In this document: positions 1-6,225 of the stretch, piece by piece
Position numbering within the stretch: the first letter of the stretch is position 1
How the letters are laid out: each line of letters starts with the position of its first letter
Source of the DNA: an uncultured Planctomycetaceae bacterium
GTDB lineage: Bacteria; Planctomycetota; Planctomycetia; Pirellulales; Pirellulaceae
Assembly (NCBI GenBank): GCA_937967755.1
Contig: CALBTA010000409.1
Location: forward strand, 1-11,852
DNA length: 11,852 nt
Direction of reading: 5' to 3'
The notes under the pieces: model-generated
Database searches by the model: none
What the model was told of the DNA's origin: nothing
What the model saw: the letters and a program-made list of their open reading frames with translations, nothing else
Translations under genes and position numbers: made by a program

Positions 1-254
1 ACACGCCGCATGAAAACAAGGAGGTGATGTTCGAGCTGCCGCGCTACGTGATCAAAGGGGGCGAAATCATCGTCGAGGAAGGCGACATCCGCAGCGCCCC
101 CATCGGCAACACCCTGCACATCGCCCCATCTTACGACCAAGGCATTGAATCCCAAATCGCCGAATGGTTCGAACAGTACTACTCGATTCGATTTCGGAAC
201 TACCCCGTCTCGACGGAGTATTTGCACGGGGCGGAGGAGATTGCCTGTGGGTGA
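1..254 (+). CDS. fhcA: Formylmethanofuran dehydrogenase subunit A / FhcA-like, C-terminal end (5' truncated by window)
   Basis: Only the last 83 residues are in the window; the frame is open from base 3 with no start of its own, so the gene begins upstream. The tail RYVIKGGEIIVEEGDIR, then TLHIAPSYD, a WFEQYYSIRF stretch and YPVSTEYL match my memory of the C-terminus of FmdA/FwdA and its bacterial relative FhcA. FhcA is an amidohydrolase-family subunit of the formyltransferase/hydrolase complex, which releases formate from the formylated C1 carrier in the tetrahydromethanopterin-linked pathway. The catalytic metal-binding part lies upstream and cannot be checked. The stop TGA is at 252-254, and the next gene starts inside this one (8-bp overlap), suggesting cotranscription. 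The family is fairly certain; bacterial FhcA rather than archaeal FmdA is inferred from the flagellar neighbours. Confidence 0.82.
   Translation, partial: TPHENKEVMFELPRYVIKGGEIIVEEGDIRSAPIGNTLHIAPSYDQGIESQIAEWFEQYYSIRFRNYPVSTEYLHGAEEIACG
233..240 (+). promoter_or_regulatory. Shine-Dalgarno that sets the start of the DUF2817 gene
   Basis: GGAGGAGA lies within the last codons of fhcA, six bases before a GTG at 247-249. It supports GTG 247 over an in-frame ATG at 145, which would create a 110-bp overlap with fhcA and add 34 residues unlike the family. The 8-bp overlap suggests translational coupling. Confidence 0.75.
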
Positions 255-1350
255 TGCGAGCTTGGATTGTTTCGCGTTGCTGTATTCTTCAGACTACTTC
301 ACCGCCCGTCGCCGTTTTCGCGACGCGGCTTCGCAATTGGGGTGGGCGCTGGAGGAGTACCCAATCGATGCGGTCGGCCCCGGCGGCGAGACGTTGACGA
401 TTGATGCCGCCCATTCCGATGGCGGCGATCCGAGCCGGGTGCTGGTGCTTTCTTCCGGCGTTCACGGTGTGGAAGGGTTCTTCGGGTCGGCCGTTCAGCT
501 TGGTTTGCTGGAGCGTTGGGCCATCGCTGGCGGGCCCGAGGTTAAATGCCTTCTGCTGCATGGGCTGAATCCCTACGGCTTTGCGTGGCTCCGCCGGTTT
601 GATGAGAACAACGTTGACCCCAACCGCAACTTCTTGCTGCCGGGTCAAAGTTACGAAGGCTCGCCCCCGCGGTACCAGCAACTTGACGGATTCATGAACC
701 CCCAGCGCGCCCCTTCGCGCTGGGATCCGTTTGCGTTGAAGGCGCTTCTGGAAATTGCCAGGCACGGCAAGCCCGCGCTGCGGGAAACGATTGCGGCTGG
801 CCAGTACGATTTTCCGCAAGGGCTGTTCTTCGGCGGCGCTGGGCCGTCGCAAATGAACAAGATATTAATCGACAACTTTCCGCGTTGGCTCAATGGCAGT
901 TCGCACGTCGTTCACCTAGACTTTCACACCGGCCTCGGGGCTTTCGGCACGTGCAAGCTGCTGCTTGATTATCCGTTGAATCAGCGGCAGAGGACGCACC
1001 TAACCGATTGGTTCGGAGCCGACTCGTTCGAAGAACACGACGCAGGCGGCGTCGCCTACGAAACCCGCGGCGGGTTCGGCCGATGGGCGGTTTCGCAAAA
1101 CTTCGTTCCGGACTGTCTCTATGCCTGTGCCGAATATGGCACGTACCGACCGGCGCGTGTGCTCGCCGGCCTGCGGGCGGAAAATCAGGCCCACCATTGG
1201 TCAGCAGCAACAATTGATACCAACCATTGGACCAAACGCCGGCTGCTGGAATTGTTCTGCCCCGCATCGAACCGGTGGCGGACGAACGTGCTGGAGCATG
1301 GCATTCGATTGGTCGAGCAAGCGCTCGAAGGACTAAGCTCTACTGCATAG
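247..1350 (+). CDS. DUF2817 family protein, M14-like zinc carboxypeptidase fold
   Basis: The protein has 367 residues from GTG 247. Its N-terminus (ALLYSSDYFTARRRFRDAA) is typical of the DUF2817 family, which is related to M14 metallocarboxypeptidases and succinylglutamate desuccinylase/aspartoacylase. Likely zinc ligands are visible: H73 and E76 in SGVHGVEGFFGS, and H227 in HLDFHTGLG. NPYGFAWLRRFDENNVDPNRNF carries the conserved Asn/Arg substrate-binding pattern (about 108-129), and a late AEYGTY supplies a candidate catalytic Glu. No signal peptide is evident, so it is probably cytoplasmic, hydrolysing an amide or peptide bond; the substrate is unknown. It overlaps fhcA by 8 bp, placing it in the same transcript as a C1-transfer gene, a functional link that is only inferred. 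The next gene, fliL, is 175 bp away. Confidence 0.85.
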   Translation: MGDASLDCFALLYSSDYFTARRRFRDAASQLGWALEEYPIDAVGPGGETLTIDAAHSDGGDPSRVLVLSSGVHGVEGFFGSAVQLGLLERWAIAGGPEVKCLLLHGLNPYGFAWLRRFDENNVDPNRNFLLPGQSYEGSPPRYQQLDGFMNPQRAPSRWDPFALKALLEIARHGKPALRETIAAGQYDFPQGLFFGGAGPSQMNKILIDNFPRWLNGSSHVVHLDFHTGLGAFGTCKLLLDYPLNQRQRTHLTDWFGADSFEEHDAGGVAYETRGGFGRWAVSQNFVPDCLYACAEYGTYRPARVLAGLRAENQAHHWSAATIDTNHWTKRRLLELFCPASNRWRTNVLEHGIRLVEQALEGLSSTA

Positions 1351-1525
1351 CGCTGCCCTACGAACCCGCGCAATCGATGCGATCCGGTCAGGTGGGGCAC
1401 ACGCACTTCGAGGGGGCGAAGCATCGCACCCGCACGTGGCGGAATCGAGAACTATATTTGCACAGTGCATGTCCGCACTAGTCGTGCGGGCTGAACTGGG
1501 GCCATCTCTTTGCAGTGACAACACC

Positions 1526-2089
1526 ATGGCTGAAGCAACTGAAACACCCACCGACGAGTCCGAAGCGCCGAAGCAAAAGTCGCCGATGGTCACCGTCGCC
1601 AAGATCGGCGCTTTCGTCGTGGTCATCCTCACGGTTGAAGCGCTCATTGCCTTCCTGTTCGTGCCTTCGGCTGATAGCGTAGCCGCGGTGGCTGAAGCGA
1701 AGTACAGCACCGATGGGGAAGCTGCCGACGACCCCGTCGCCAAGCTGGACAACGAAGCTGCGGACGGCCCGACCGTCGAAGTCGATCTGGAAGAATACAG
1801 CGTGACGGCTTATCAACCGCTGTCGAACACCACCTTGCGGATCGACTTCCACCTGTACGGAACGGTGGCCGAAAGCGATCAAGAGGAATTCAACCAGTTG
1901 TTCACCGAGAATAAGCACCGCATTCGCGAGCAGGTGATCGTCACGATTCGCAGCAGCGAAATTACCGACCTGACCGACGCCGGGCTGGGGCTGATCAAAC
2001 GCAAGATCCACGACAAGATCAACCGCACCACCGGCAAGCCGCTTTTGAAATCGGTCATCGTCGGCGACTTCTCGTTCGTGGAGCAGTAA
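1526..2089 (+). CDS. fliL: Flagellar basal body-associated protein FliL
   Basis: The 187-residue single-pass membrane protein has a short acidic cytoplasmic start (1-20), one hydrophobic helix (about 22-46, with a Glu at 38) ending in FVPS, a variable linker, and a C-terminal FliL domain (about 80-187). That domain includes the pattern VDLEEYSVTAYQP, TLRIDFHLYGTV and IREQVIVTIRSSEITDL, ending in VIVGDFSFVEQ. FliL surrounds the stator units of the flagellar motor and modulates torque or swarming. ATG 1526 is chosen because MAEATETP is a plausible soluble start; an in-frame ATG at 1469 would add 19 residues, and neither has a strong Shine-Dalgarno. The 175 bp upstream hold only a short hairpin (CCGCAC, five-base loop, GTGCGG at 1473-1489) and no clear promoter. 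It heads the flagellar cluster. Confidence 0.9.
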   Translation: MAEATETPTDESEAPKQKSPMVTVAKIGAFVVVILTVEALIAFLFVPSADSVAAVAEAKYSTDGEAADDPVAKLDNEAADGPTVEVDLEEYSVTAYQPLSNTTLRIDFHLYGTVAESDQEEFNQLFTENKHRIREQVIVTIRSSEITDLTDAGLGLIKRKIHDKINRTTGKPLLKSVIVGDFSFVEQ

Positions 2090-2157
2090 ACACCGCAGCC
2101 CACTCTGCAAGCAGCGATGCTGCGATAGCAACCCTCATTCGCACGGGCTATCAGCCG

Positions 2158-2173
2158 CGATGTTGCCACATCG
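2158..2173 (+). repeat. Small hairpin in the fliL-fliN gap
   Basis: CGATGT, a TGCC loop and ACATCG form a perfect 6-bp stem. It lies in the 260-bp gap between fliL and fliN (2090-2349), which shows no recognisable coding sequence. A second tiny stem (GCAGC-GAT-GCTGC) is at 2111-2123. Neither is followed by a T-run, so neither is a convincing intrinsic terminator. Confidence 0.35.
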
Positions 2174-2227
2174 TCGGTAATCCACCGGATTGCAGCCAAT
2201 CGCACCAACGTCACAACACCGCCGACA

Positions 2228-2256
2228 TTGACCGCTGCCCCCCGCTCTGATACAGG
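2228..2256 (+). promoter_or_regulatory. Weak candidate sigma70-type promoter upstream of fliN
   Basis: TTGACC (2228-2233) is followed after 17 bp by TACAGG (2251-2256), about 95 bp before the fliN start. The -35 is good but the -10 is poor. The unusually long fliL-fliN gap makes a separate promoter plausible, and nothing more can be said from sequence alone. Confidence 0.22.
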
Positions 2257-2349
2257 TGCTTCGCAGTTTGCTCACAGGTGCGCTACGCAGATAGCTAGCG
2301 GCGGACAGCGTGCTAACCCTCTCGGCGGATCGAAGCGGGAATATCGGAC

Positions 2350-2961
2350 ATGGCTGACGACCCCCAAGTGAATCAGGAAGAAATCGAAGCGCTGCTGAAG
2401 CAGGCTCAGAACGAAGCCGCGGGCACGTCCCCAACGGAGAGTTCAGGTGATTCAGAAGCGAGTCCTCCTGCGGGTGAAACGGAAAGTGCTGCCGATGGGG
2501 CGAAGCCGCAAGCGGCGGTGGCGGCGGCGATAGAATCGCCGGTCGTGGCAAATGCTGCCGCACAAGCTGACGGGTTGGCCGCTGGCGATATCGATTTGCT
2601 GCTGCGGCAAGCCGAAGCGGCGATTGCATCGGTCAACGACCCGGCCGATTCAGTGCCAAACGTTCAAGAGTTTCGCTTGAAGGATTTTGCGGGAGCAAGC
2701 CCCAGCAGCGACCGTTCGACGCTGGAACTAATCCGTGATGTGGAACTCGACCTGAAGATCGAACTCGGCCGCACACACATGTCATTGGAAGATGTGCTGA
2801 AGCTGCGCAAGGGTTCGGTCGTGCCACTGGAGAAACTGGCTGGCGATCCGGTAGATGTTTTCGTCAACGGGCGATTGATTGCCCGTGGCGAAGTGTTGGT
2901 TTTGAACGACAACTTCTGTGTTCGCGTCACAGAACTCGTCGCCAGCGAAGCGGTGGCGTAA
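2350..2961 (+). CDS. fliN: Flagellar motor switch protein FliN with long N-terminal extension
   Basis: The C-terminal domain (about residues 122-199) is a clear SpoA/FliN domain: LELIRDVELDLKIELGRTHM, then LEDVLKLRKGSVVPLEKLAGDPVDVFVNG, then LIARGEVLVLNDNFCVRVTE. It forms part of the C-ring that receives the chemotaxis signal and docks export substrates. At 203 residues it is longer than many FliN proteins (about 100-140), owing to an Ala/Glu/Pro-rich N-terminal 120 residues of low complexity. That region contains two copies of an EIxxLL-type motif: QEEIEALLKQA at 9-19 and GDIDLLLRQA at 79-88. The first resembles the CheY-binding N-terminal motif of FliM and FliY. fliM itself is not adjacent. 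ATG 2350 gives the ADDPQVNQEEIEALL start expected for switch proteins; no strong Shine-Dalgarno is seen. fliO follows after 67 bp. Confidence 0.92.
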   Translation: MADDPQVNQEEIEALLKQAQNEAAGTSPTESSGDSEASPPAGETESAADGAKPQAAVAAAIESPVVANAAAQADGLAAGDIDLLLRQAEAAIASVNDPADSVPNVQEFRLKDFAGASPSSDRSTLELIRDVELDLKIELGRTHMSLEDVLKLRKGSVVPLEKLAGDPVDVFVNGRLIARGEVLVLNDNFCVRVTELVASEAVA

Positions 2962-2967
2962 GCGTAG

Positions 2968-3016
2968 GACGGGTTTGTAACCCGTCTGTCCCTTATGGAC
3001 GGGTTGGAAACCCGTT
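2968..3016 (+). repeat. Twin small palindromes between fliN and fliO
   Basis: Two near-identical hairpins stand in tandem: GACGGGTT-TGT-AACCCGTC at 2968-2986 (perfect 8-bp stem) and GACGGGTT-GGA-AACCCGTT at 2998-3016 (7 bp plus a G-T pair). They fill most of the 67-bp fliN-fliO gap. A degenerate relative (GGATGGGTT-TCC-AACCCCTCC) occurs at 9853-9873. This makes them members of a dispersed repeat rather than a gene-specific signal; no T-run follows. Confidence 0.8.
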
Positions 3017-3028
3017 GGAATAGCAAGG

Positions 3029-3763
3029 ATGCACCAACTCTGCCTCATGACGCTGCAGCTACTCTGCCAAACGGATGGGCCGCAATTCGACGTTGCGCCT
3101 TCGCCGCTGGGGCGGTTCGGCACTGGCGGGCAGCAACAGGCGGGCGCGAACGTCGGTCAGAACGTGCTGGCCCCCCTGCCGGATGCGCACCAGCATATTC
3201 CATCCAGCGATGTCGTGCCCGCTACGGCCACCGAGTTGTTACCATTGAAGATCGAATCGCCCAGTGGCAATCAGCCATTGCGTCTAGCCCCCAAAGGTGA
3301 GACTAACCCCGCCAGCCAAGCCAACGGGCGAGGGCCGCCGTCGATCGGTGGAACGATCGTCAACATCATCAGCAGCCTGGCGCTTGTGTTGGGGCTGTTT
3401 TTCCTCGTCGCTTGGATGATGCGCCGCGGCACGTCGCGAAGCGGCGGGGCGCTGCCCAGCGATGTGGTGCAAGTGCTTGGCCGGGCACAGCTTTCGCCGA
3501 AGCAGCAAATGCATCTGCTGCGTGTCGGTGACAAGCTGGTGTTGGTGGCCATCACACCCGGCGGTGTGCGAACATTGACGGAAGTGACCGACCCGAATGA
3601 AGTGACTCGTTTGGCCACGGCTTGCGAAGCGGCCAGCGCCGGCAGCGCGACCGAATCCTTCCGACAGGTGCTTTCGCAACTGGGCAACCAACCGGCCATT
3701 GGCGGGTTCTTTGGTCGAGATGAAGCGAGCGAAACTTCCTCGCGGGAGGTGTCCCGTGCGTAA
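3029..3763 (+). CDS. fliO: Flagellar biosynthetic protein FliO
   Basis: The 244-residue protein has a single transmembrane helix (about 109-131, [20 protein letters not shown]) followed by basic residues. A compact cytoplasmic FliO domain follows (about 145-192: [20 protein letters not shown], then [21 protein letters not shown]). FliO is a membrane chaperone that stabilises FliP assembly of the flagellar export gate. The first hundred residues are low-complexity, rich in Gln, Pro and Ala, and presumably extracytoplasmic; no convincing signal peptide is seen. The start is uncertain: ATG 3029 has AAGG directly against it with no spacing, and ATG 3047 is a possible alternative removing six residues. 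The gene overlaps fliP by 8 bp, consistent with coupling and with the usual fliOP order. Confidence 0.87.
   Translation: MHQLCLMTLQLLCQTDGPQFDVAPSPLGRFGTGGQQQAGANVGQNVLAPLPDAHQHIPSSDVVPATATELLPLKIESPSGNQPLRLAPKGETNPASQANGRGPPSIGGTIVNIISSLALVLGLFFLVAWMMRRGTSRSGGALPSDVVQVLGRAQLSPKQQMHLLRVGDKLVLVAITPGGVRTLTEVTDPNEVTRLATACEAASAGSATESFRQVLSQLGNQPAIGGFFGRDEASETSSREVSRA
3744..3750 (+). promoter_or_regulatory. Shine-Dalgarno that sets the fliP start
   Basis: GGGAGGT sits five bases before GTG 3756, inside the end of fliO. It favours GTG 3756 over an in-frame ATG at 3699, which would give a 65-bp overlap. Confidence 0.72.
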
Positions 3764-4775
3764 GTTTGCAGTCGAAGTAACGCGTCTCGTGTTCCCGCGG
3801 TTCTTTCGTGAAGACAAGTCACGTAAGAACAAACGGGCGAAACCGCCGGCGTCGTACACGCTGGCGAAACATTGGATGTTCGCGGCCGCCATCTGCCTGG
3901 CCTGCAGTACGATGCTGGCACCGGCATTCGGGCAGAACTCGCCCACCGACGTGAACATGGACATCATGCCGGCGGAACTTCCCATGCCGCCGGGCGATGC
4001 GCTCGAAGAACCGCCGCAGCCGATGGACATCAACGGCTTCGTCACCAGCGGCCCGGACCAGTGGCTGTCGCGCGATGGCTTGAGCAGTTCGATCCAAATC
4101 ATGCTGCTGCTCACGGTGCTTACGCTGGCACCCGCGGTGTTGCTGATGACGACTTGCTTCGTGCGGATCGTCGTCGTACTCGGATTGTTGCGGCAGGCAT
4201 TGGGCACACAGCAACTTCCACCGTCGCAGGTGATCACGTCGATCGCACTGTTCATGACACTGCTGCTGATGTGGCCTGTCTGGTCCGACGCGTACAACAA
4301 CGGCGTACTGCCCTACACCAGCGGCGCGACCAACCCGGAAACAGGGCAGCCCTATCAGCTCTTTTCGGAAACCGACGGGCCGCCCGAAGCGTTCGATCTG
4401 GCGGTGCAACCGGTTCGCCGCTTCATGGCCCAACAGATCGAAGTCGCCGGCAACAGCGACGACGTCTGGCTGTTCTACCAATACTATCCCCCGCAAGCCA
4501 CGCCGCCGGAAACTTACGACGACGTGCCGTTGCAAGTGCTGCTACCCGCGTTCATGCTCAGCGAACTGAAAGTCGCTTTCCTGATCGGGTTTCAAATTTA
4601 TCTGCCGTTTCTGATCCTCGATGTGGTAGTCGCCAGCGTCACCATTTCAATGGGCATGCTGATGCTGCCGCCGGTGATGATCTCGCTGCCGTTCAAGCTG
4701 TTGCTGTTTGTGCTAGTTGATGGCTGGCACCTCGTTGTCTGGATGTTGCTGGAAAGCTTCATGACGTATGGCTGA
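3756..4775 (+). CDS. fliP: Flagellar biosynthetic protein FliP
   Basis: The protein has 339 residues from GTG 3756. FliP is the main subunit of the flagellar type III export gate (FliP5-FliQ4-FliR1). A signal-peptide-like segment lies at about 38-59 (hydrophobic core [18 protein letters not shown]), preceded by an unusually long basic stretch (residues 1-38). An acidic, Pro-rich linker (60-108) follows. The family core starts near 110, with [20 protein letters not shown] and the segment [20 protein letters not shown], and closes with [20 protein letters not shown] and the [14 protein letters not shown] segment. The periplasmic loop (about 173-228) seems roughly 14 residues longer than in E. 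coli FliP from memory. It overlaps fliO by 8 bp; fliQ follows after 89 bp. Identification is secure; the long N-region before the signal sequence is odd and the true start could lie further in (for example M41). Confidence 0.95.
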   Translation: MRKFAVEVTRLVFPRFFREDKSRKNKRAKPPASYTLAKHWMFAAAICLACSTMLAPAFGQNSPTDVNMDIMPAELPMPPGDALEEPPQPMDINGFVTSGPDQWLSRDGLSSSIQIMLLLTVLTLAPAVLLMTTCFVRIVVVLGLLRQALGTQQLPPSQVITSIALFMTLLLMWPVWSDAYNNGVLPYTSGATNPETGQPYQLFSETDGPPEAFDLAVQPVRRFMAQQIEVAGNSDDVWLFYQYYPPQATPPETYDDVPLQVLLPAFMLSELKVAFLIGFQIYLPFLILDVVVASVTISMGMLMLPPVMISLPFKLLLFVLVDGWHLVVWMLLESFMTYG

Positions 4776-4799
4776 CGGGTCTTAACGATGCGCTGACTT

Positions 4800-4822
4800 G
4801 CCGGCGACGGGGACGTCGCGGC
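4800..4822 (+). repeat. Possible degenerate hairpin in the fliP-fliQ gap
   Basis: GCC-G-GCGAC and GTCGC-GGC can pair as an 8-bp stem with one bulged G, around a loop of six bases. It is weak, but sits in the 89-bp fliP-fliQ gap in the same kind of position as the clearer palindromes in this operon. No T-run follows it. Confidence 0.3.
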
Positions 4823-4864
4823 TCTCTGAGTTTCAAACTTTACTCATACCACGCACCTCGCACT

Positions 4865-5140
4865 ATGCCTCCTGAAACTGCGATCGATATCGGACGCGAA
4901 GCGATTCTGTTGGGGCTGCTGATCGGAGCGCCCGTGCTGATCGTCGGTATGGTCGTGGGGCTGATCATCGGGCTGCTGCAAGCGCTGACGCAAGTGCAAG
5001 ATCAAACGATCGCCTTCGTGCCGAAGATCCTCGCGATGATGGTCGCCCTCAGCCTTTGCCTGCCGTGGATCGTCGGCAAGATGATGCAGTATTACACCGA
5101 CATGATTGACAACGTGCCGCATGTGATCGCGGGAGGATGA
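4865..5140 (+). CDS. fliQ: Flagellar biosynthetic protein FliQ
   Basis: The 91-residue length and pattern are typical of FliQ. Two transmembrane helices (about 13-40 and 52-72) are joined by the conserved LLQALTQVQDQTIAFVPKIL loop. FliQ packs around FliP/FliR in the export gate as a pseudohelical subunit. The conserved DIGREAILLGLLIGAPVLIV start supports ATG 4865, although no Shine-Dalgarno is visible in front of it. The last codons contain GGGAGG followed by ATGA, so an ATG (5137) overlaps the stop. That ATG is in frame with fliR, but only through a repeat array described separately. Confidence 0.94.
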   Translation: MPPETAIDIGREAILLGLLIGAPVLIVGMVVGLIIGLLQALTQVQDQTIAFVPKILAMMVALSLCLPWIVGKMMQYYTDMIDNVPHVIAGG

Positions 5141-5142
5141 AG

Positions 5143-5352
5143 GAAATACCGAAAGACCCAAGTACCCAAGTACCCAAAGACCCAAAGACCCAAAGACCCA
5201 AAGACCCAAGTACCCAAAGACCCAAGTACCCAAAGACCCAAGTACCCAAAGACCCAAAGACCCAAAGACCCAAAGACCCAAAGACCCAAAGACCCAAAGG
5301 AATGATTGCAAGTCAAATTGGGTATCTGGGTATTTGGGTGTTTCGGTACTTC
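5143..5352 (+). repeat. 210-bp octamer-array element with 35-bp inverted termini at the fliQ/fliR junction
   Basis: The core (5152-5295) is 18 uninterrupted 8-bp units: 13 copies of AAAGACCC and 5 of AAGTACCC (units 2, 3, 8, 10 and 12). The outer 35 bp on the left (5143-5177, beginning GAAATACCGAAAGACCCAAG) and on the right (5318-5352, ending TTTCGGTACTTC) are inverted repeats matching at 30 of 35 positions. A 22-bp non-repeat spacer (5296-5317) lies between the array and the right arm. The element begins two bases after the fliQ stop and ends nine bases before the fliR ATG, so it fills the junction. The octamers contain no stop codon in any of the six frames, so open frames running through it (for example Gly-Ser-Leu-Trp-Val-Phe repeats on the minus strand) are not evidence of coding. 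It encodes no transposase. Confidence 0.92.
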
Positions 5353-5361
5353 AAGCGCATC

Positions 5362-6147
5362 ATGCCCCTCACCGAACTTTTCCTCTCGCCCAACCGTTTC
5401 ATCATCTTCGTGCTGGTGCTCACGCGCATCAGTGGCGTGGTGATGACCGCACCGATTCTCAGCAGCCGCGCGGCTCCGATGCGGGTGCGGGCGATGTTGG
5501 CGCTCGGCTTGTCGCTGCTGATCGCCCCGATGCAACTGGGCGCGACGATCACTGCGCCGGGTACGATGATCGACTTGCTGGTGATGATGGTCGGCGAAGC
5601 GATCATTGGGTTGTCGATCGGGCTGGGGATGATGATTCTGCTTTCGGGCATTCAATTGACGGGTAACATTGTCGGGCAGATGAGCGGCGCTCAGATCGCC
5701 GACATCTTCGACCCCACGTTCGACCAAAGCGTGCCGATCTACGCCCAGCTTCTCGACGTCGTGATGCTTTCGGTGTTCCTCATCATCGGCGGGCACCGTG
5801 AAGTGATGGACGCGTTGCTCAGTACGTTCGGCACCATGCCGCTGGGCGGCGGCGGGTTCAACGATGGCATCGCCGCGGCCCTGATCGACATCGTCAGCAT
5901 GAGCTTCGCCGTCGGCATTCGCGCCGCCGCACCCGCGATGGTCGCGCTGCTGCTGTCAATCCTCATCCTCGGTCTGATCAGCCGTACCCTGCCGCAGCTT
6001 AACGTGATGGCGGTCGGCTTCAGCTTGAACGCAATGGTGATGCTTGCGGTGCTTAGCGTGTCGCTGGGTGGAATTGTGTGGGCGTTTCAGAATGAAGTGG
6101 GGGCGACGTTGACGTCTTTGCGCGATGCGATGAGTGTGGTGGATTGA
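5362..6147 (+). CDS. fliR: Flagellar biosynthetic protein FliR
   Basis: From ATG 5362 the protein is 261 residues, the usual FliR length. It begins MPLTELFLSPNRFIIFVLVL, then TRISGVVMTAPILS, as family members do. FliR is the single-copy subunit closing the FliPQR export gate, with about six membrane helices. Landmarks include MVGEAIIGLSIGLGM, SGIQLTGNIVGQMSG, GGHREVMDALLSTF and the C-terminal PQLNVMAVGFSLNAMVML. An alternative ATG at 5137, overlapping the fliQ stop, keeps the same frame through the octamer element and would add 75 residues made largely of a KDPKTQRP-type repeat. I prefer 5362 because the added region is repeat-derived and hydrophilic. ATG 5362 has no Shine-Dalgarno, and the nearest one (GGGAGG, 5131-5136) is now 225 bp upstream. 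Confidence 0.92.
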   Translation: MPLTELFLSPNRFIIFVLVLTRISGVVMTAPILSSRAAPMRVRAMLALGLSLLIAPMQLGATITAPGTMIDLLVMMVGEAIIGLSIGLGMMILLSGIQLTGNIVGQMSGAQIADIFDPTFDQSVPIYAQLLDVVMLSVFLIIGGHREVMDALLSTFGTMPLGGGGFNDGIAAALIDIVSMSFAVGIRAAAPAMVALLLSILILGLISRTLPQLNVMAVGFSLNAMVMLAVLSVSLGGIVWAFQNEVGATLTSLRDAMSVVD

Positions 6148-6221
6148 CAGTACGACGATCTTCCAAGGCCGTCGAAACAAACCGTATTGCAACCCGACGG
6201 CCTTGGAAGACCGTCGTACTG
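6148..6221 (+). repeat. 74-bp inverted repeat filling the fliR-flhB gap
   Basis: A 27-bp left arm (6148-6174, starting CAGTACGACG) and right arm (6195-6221, ending CGTCGTACTG) are complementary at 26 of 27 positions, with a 20-bp loop. The arms share the core TTCCAAGGCCGTCG. The element starts directly after the fliR stop codon and ends four bases before the flhB ATG, so it makes up nearly all of the 78-bp gap. There is no T-run. It resembles a dispersed palindromic repeat more than a terminator. Confidence 0.88.
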
Positions 6222-6225
6222 ATAA

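Noticed and set aside
1385..1435. Sigma54-type promoter upstream of fliL
   Set aside because: GGGGCAC is present, but there is no TGC element at the required spacing, so the -24/-12 pattern is not met.
2090..2349. Remnant of fliM between fliL and fliN
   Set aside because: I could not read any FliM-like peptide in the stretch. A translated search would be needed to claim a relic.
3284..4300. A 338-codon minus-strand open frame opposite fliO/fliP
   Set aside because: It is a shadow of high-GC coding on the plus strand. The plus-strand frames have clear FliO and FliP motifs, while this frame is Ser/Arg/His-rich without domains.
5152..5295. CRISPR array
   Set aside because: The units are 8 bp, directly abutting and without unique spacers; this is a simple tandem repeat.
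4844..5796. Long minus-strand open frames encoding Gly-Ser-Leu-Gly-Leu-Trp-Val-Phe repeats over the fliQ-fliR region
   Set aside because: The octamers contain no stops in any frame, so open frames are automatic. They lie antisense to fliQ/fliR and have no family resemblance outside the repeat.
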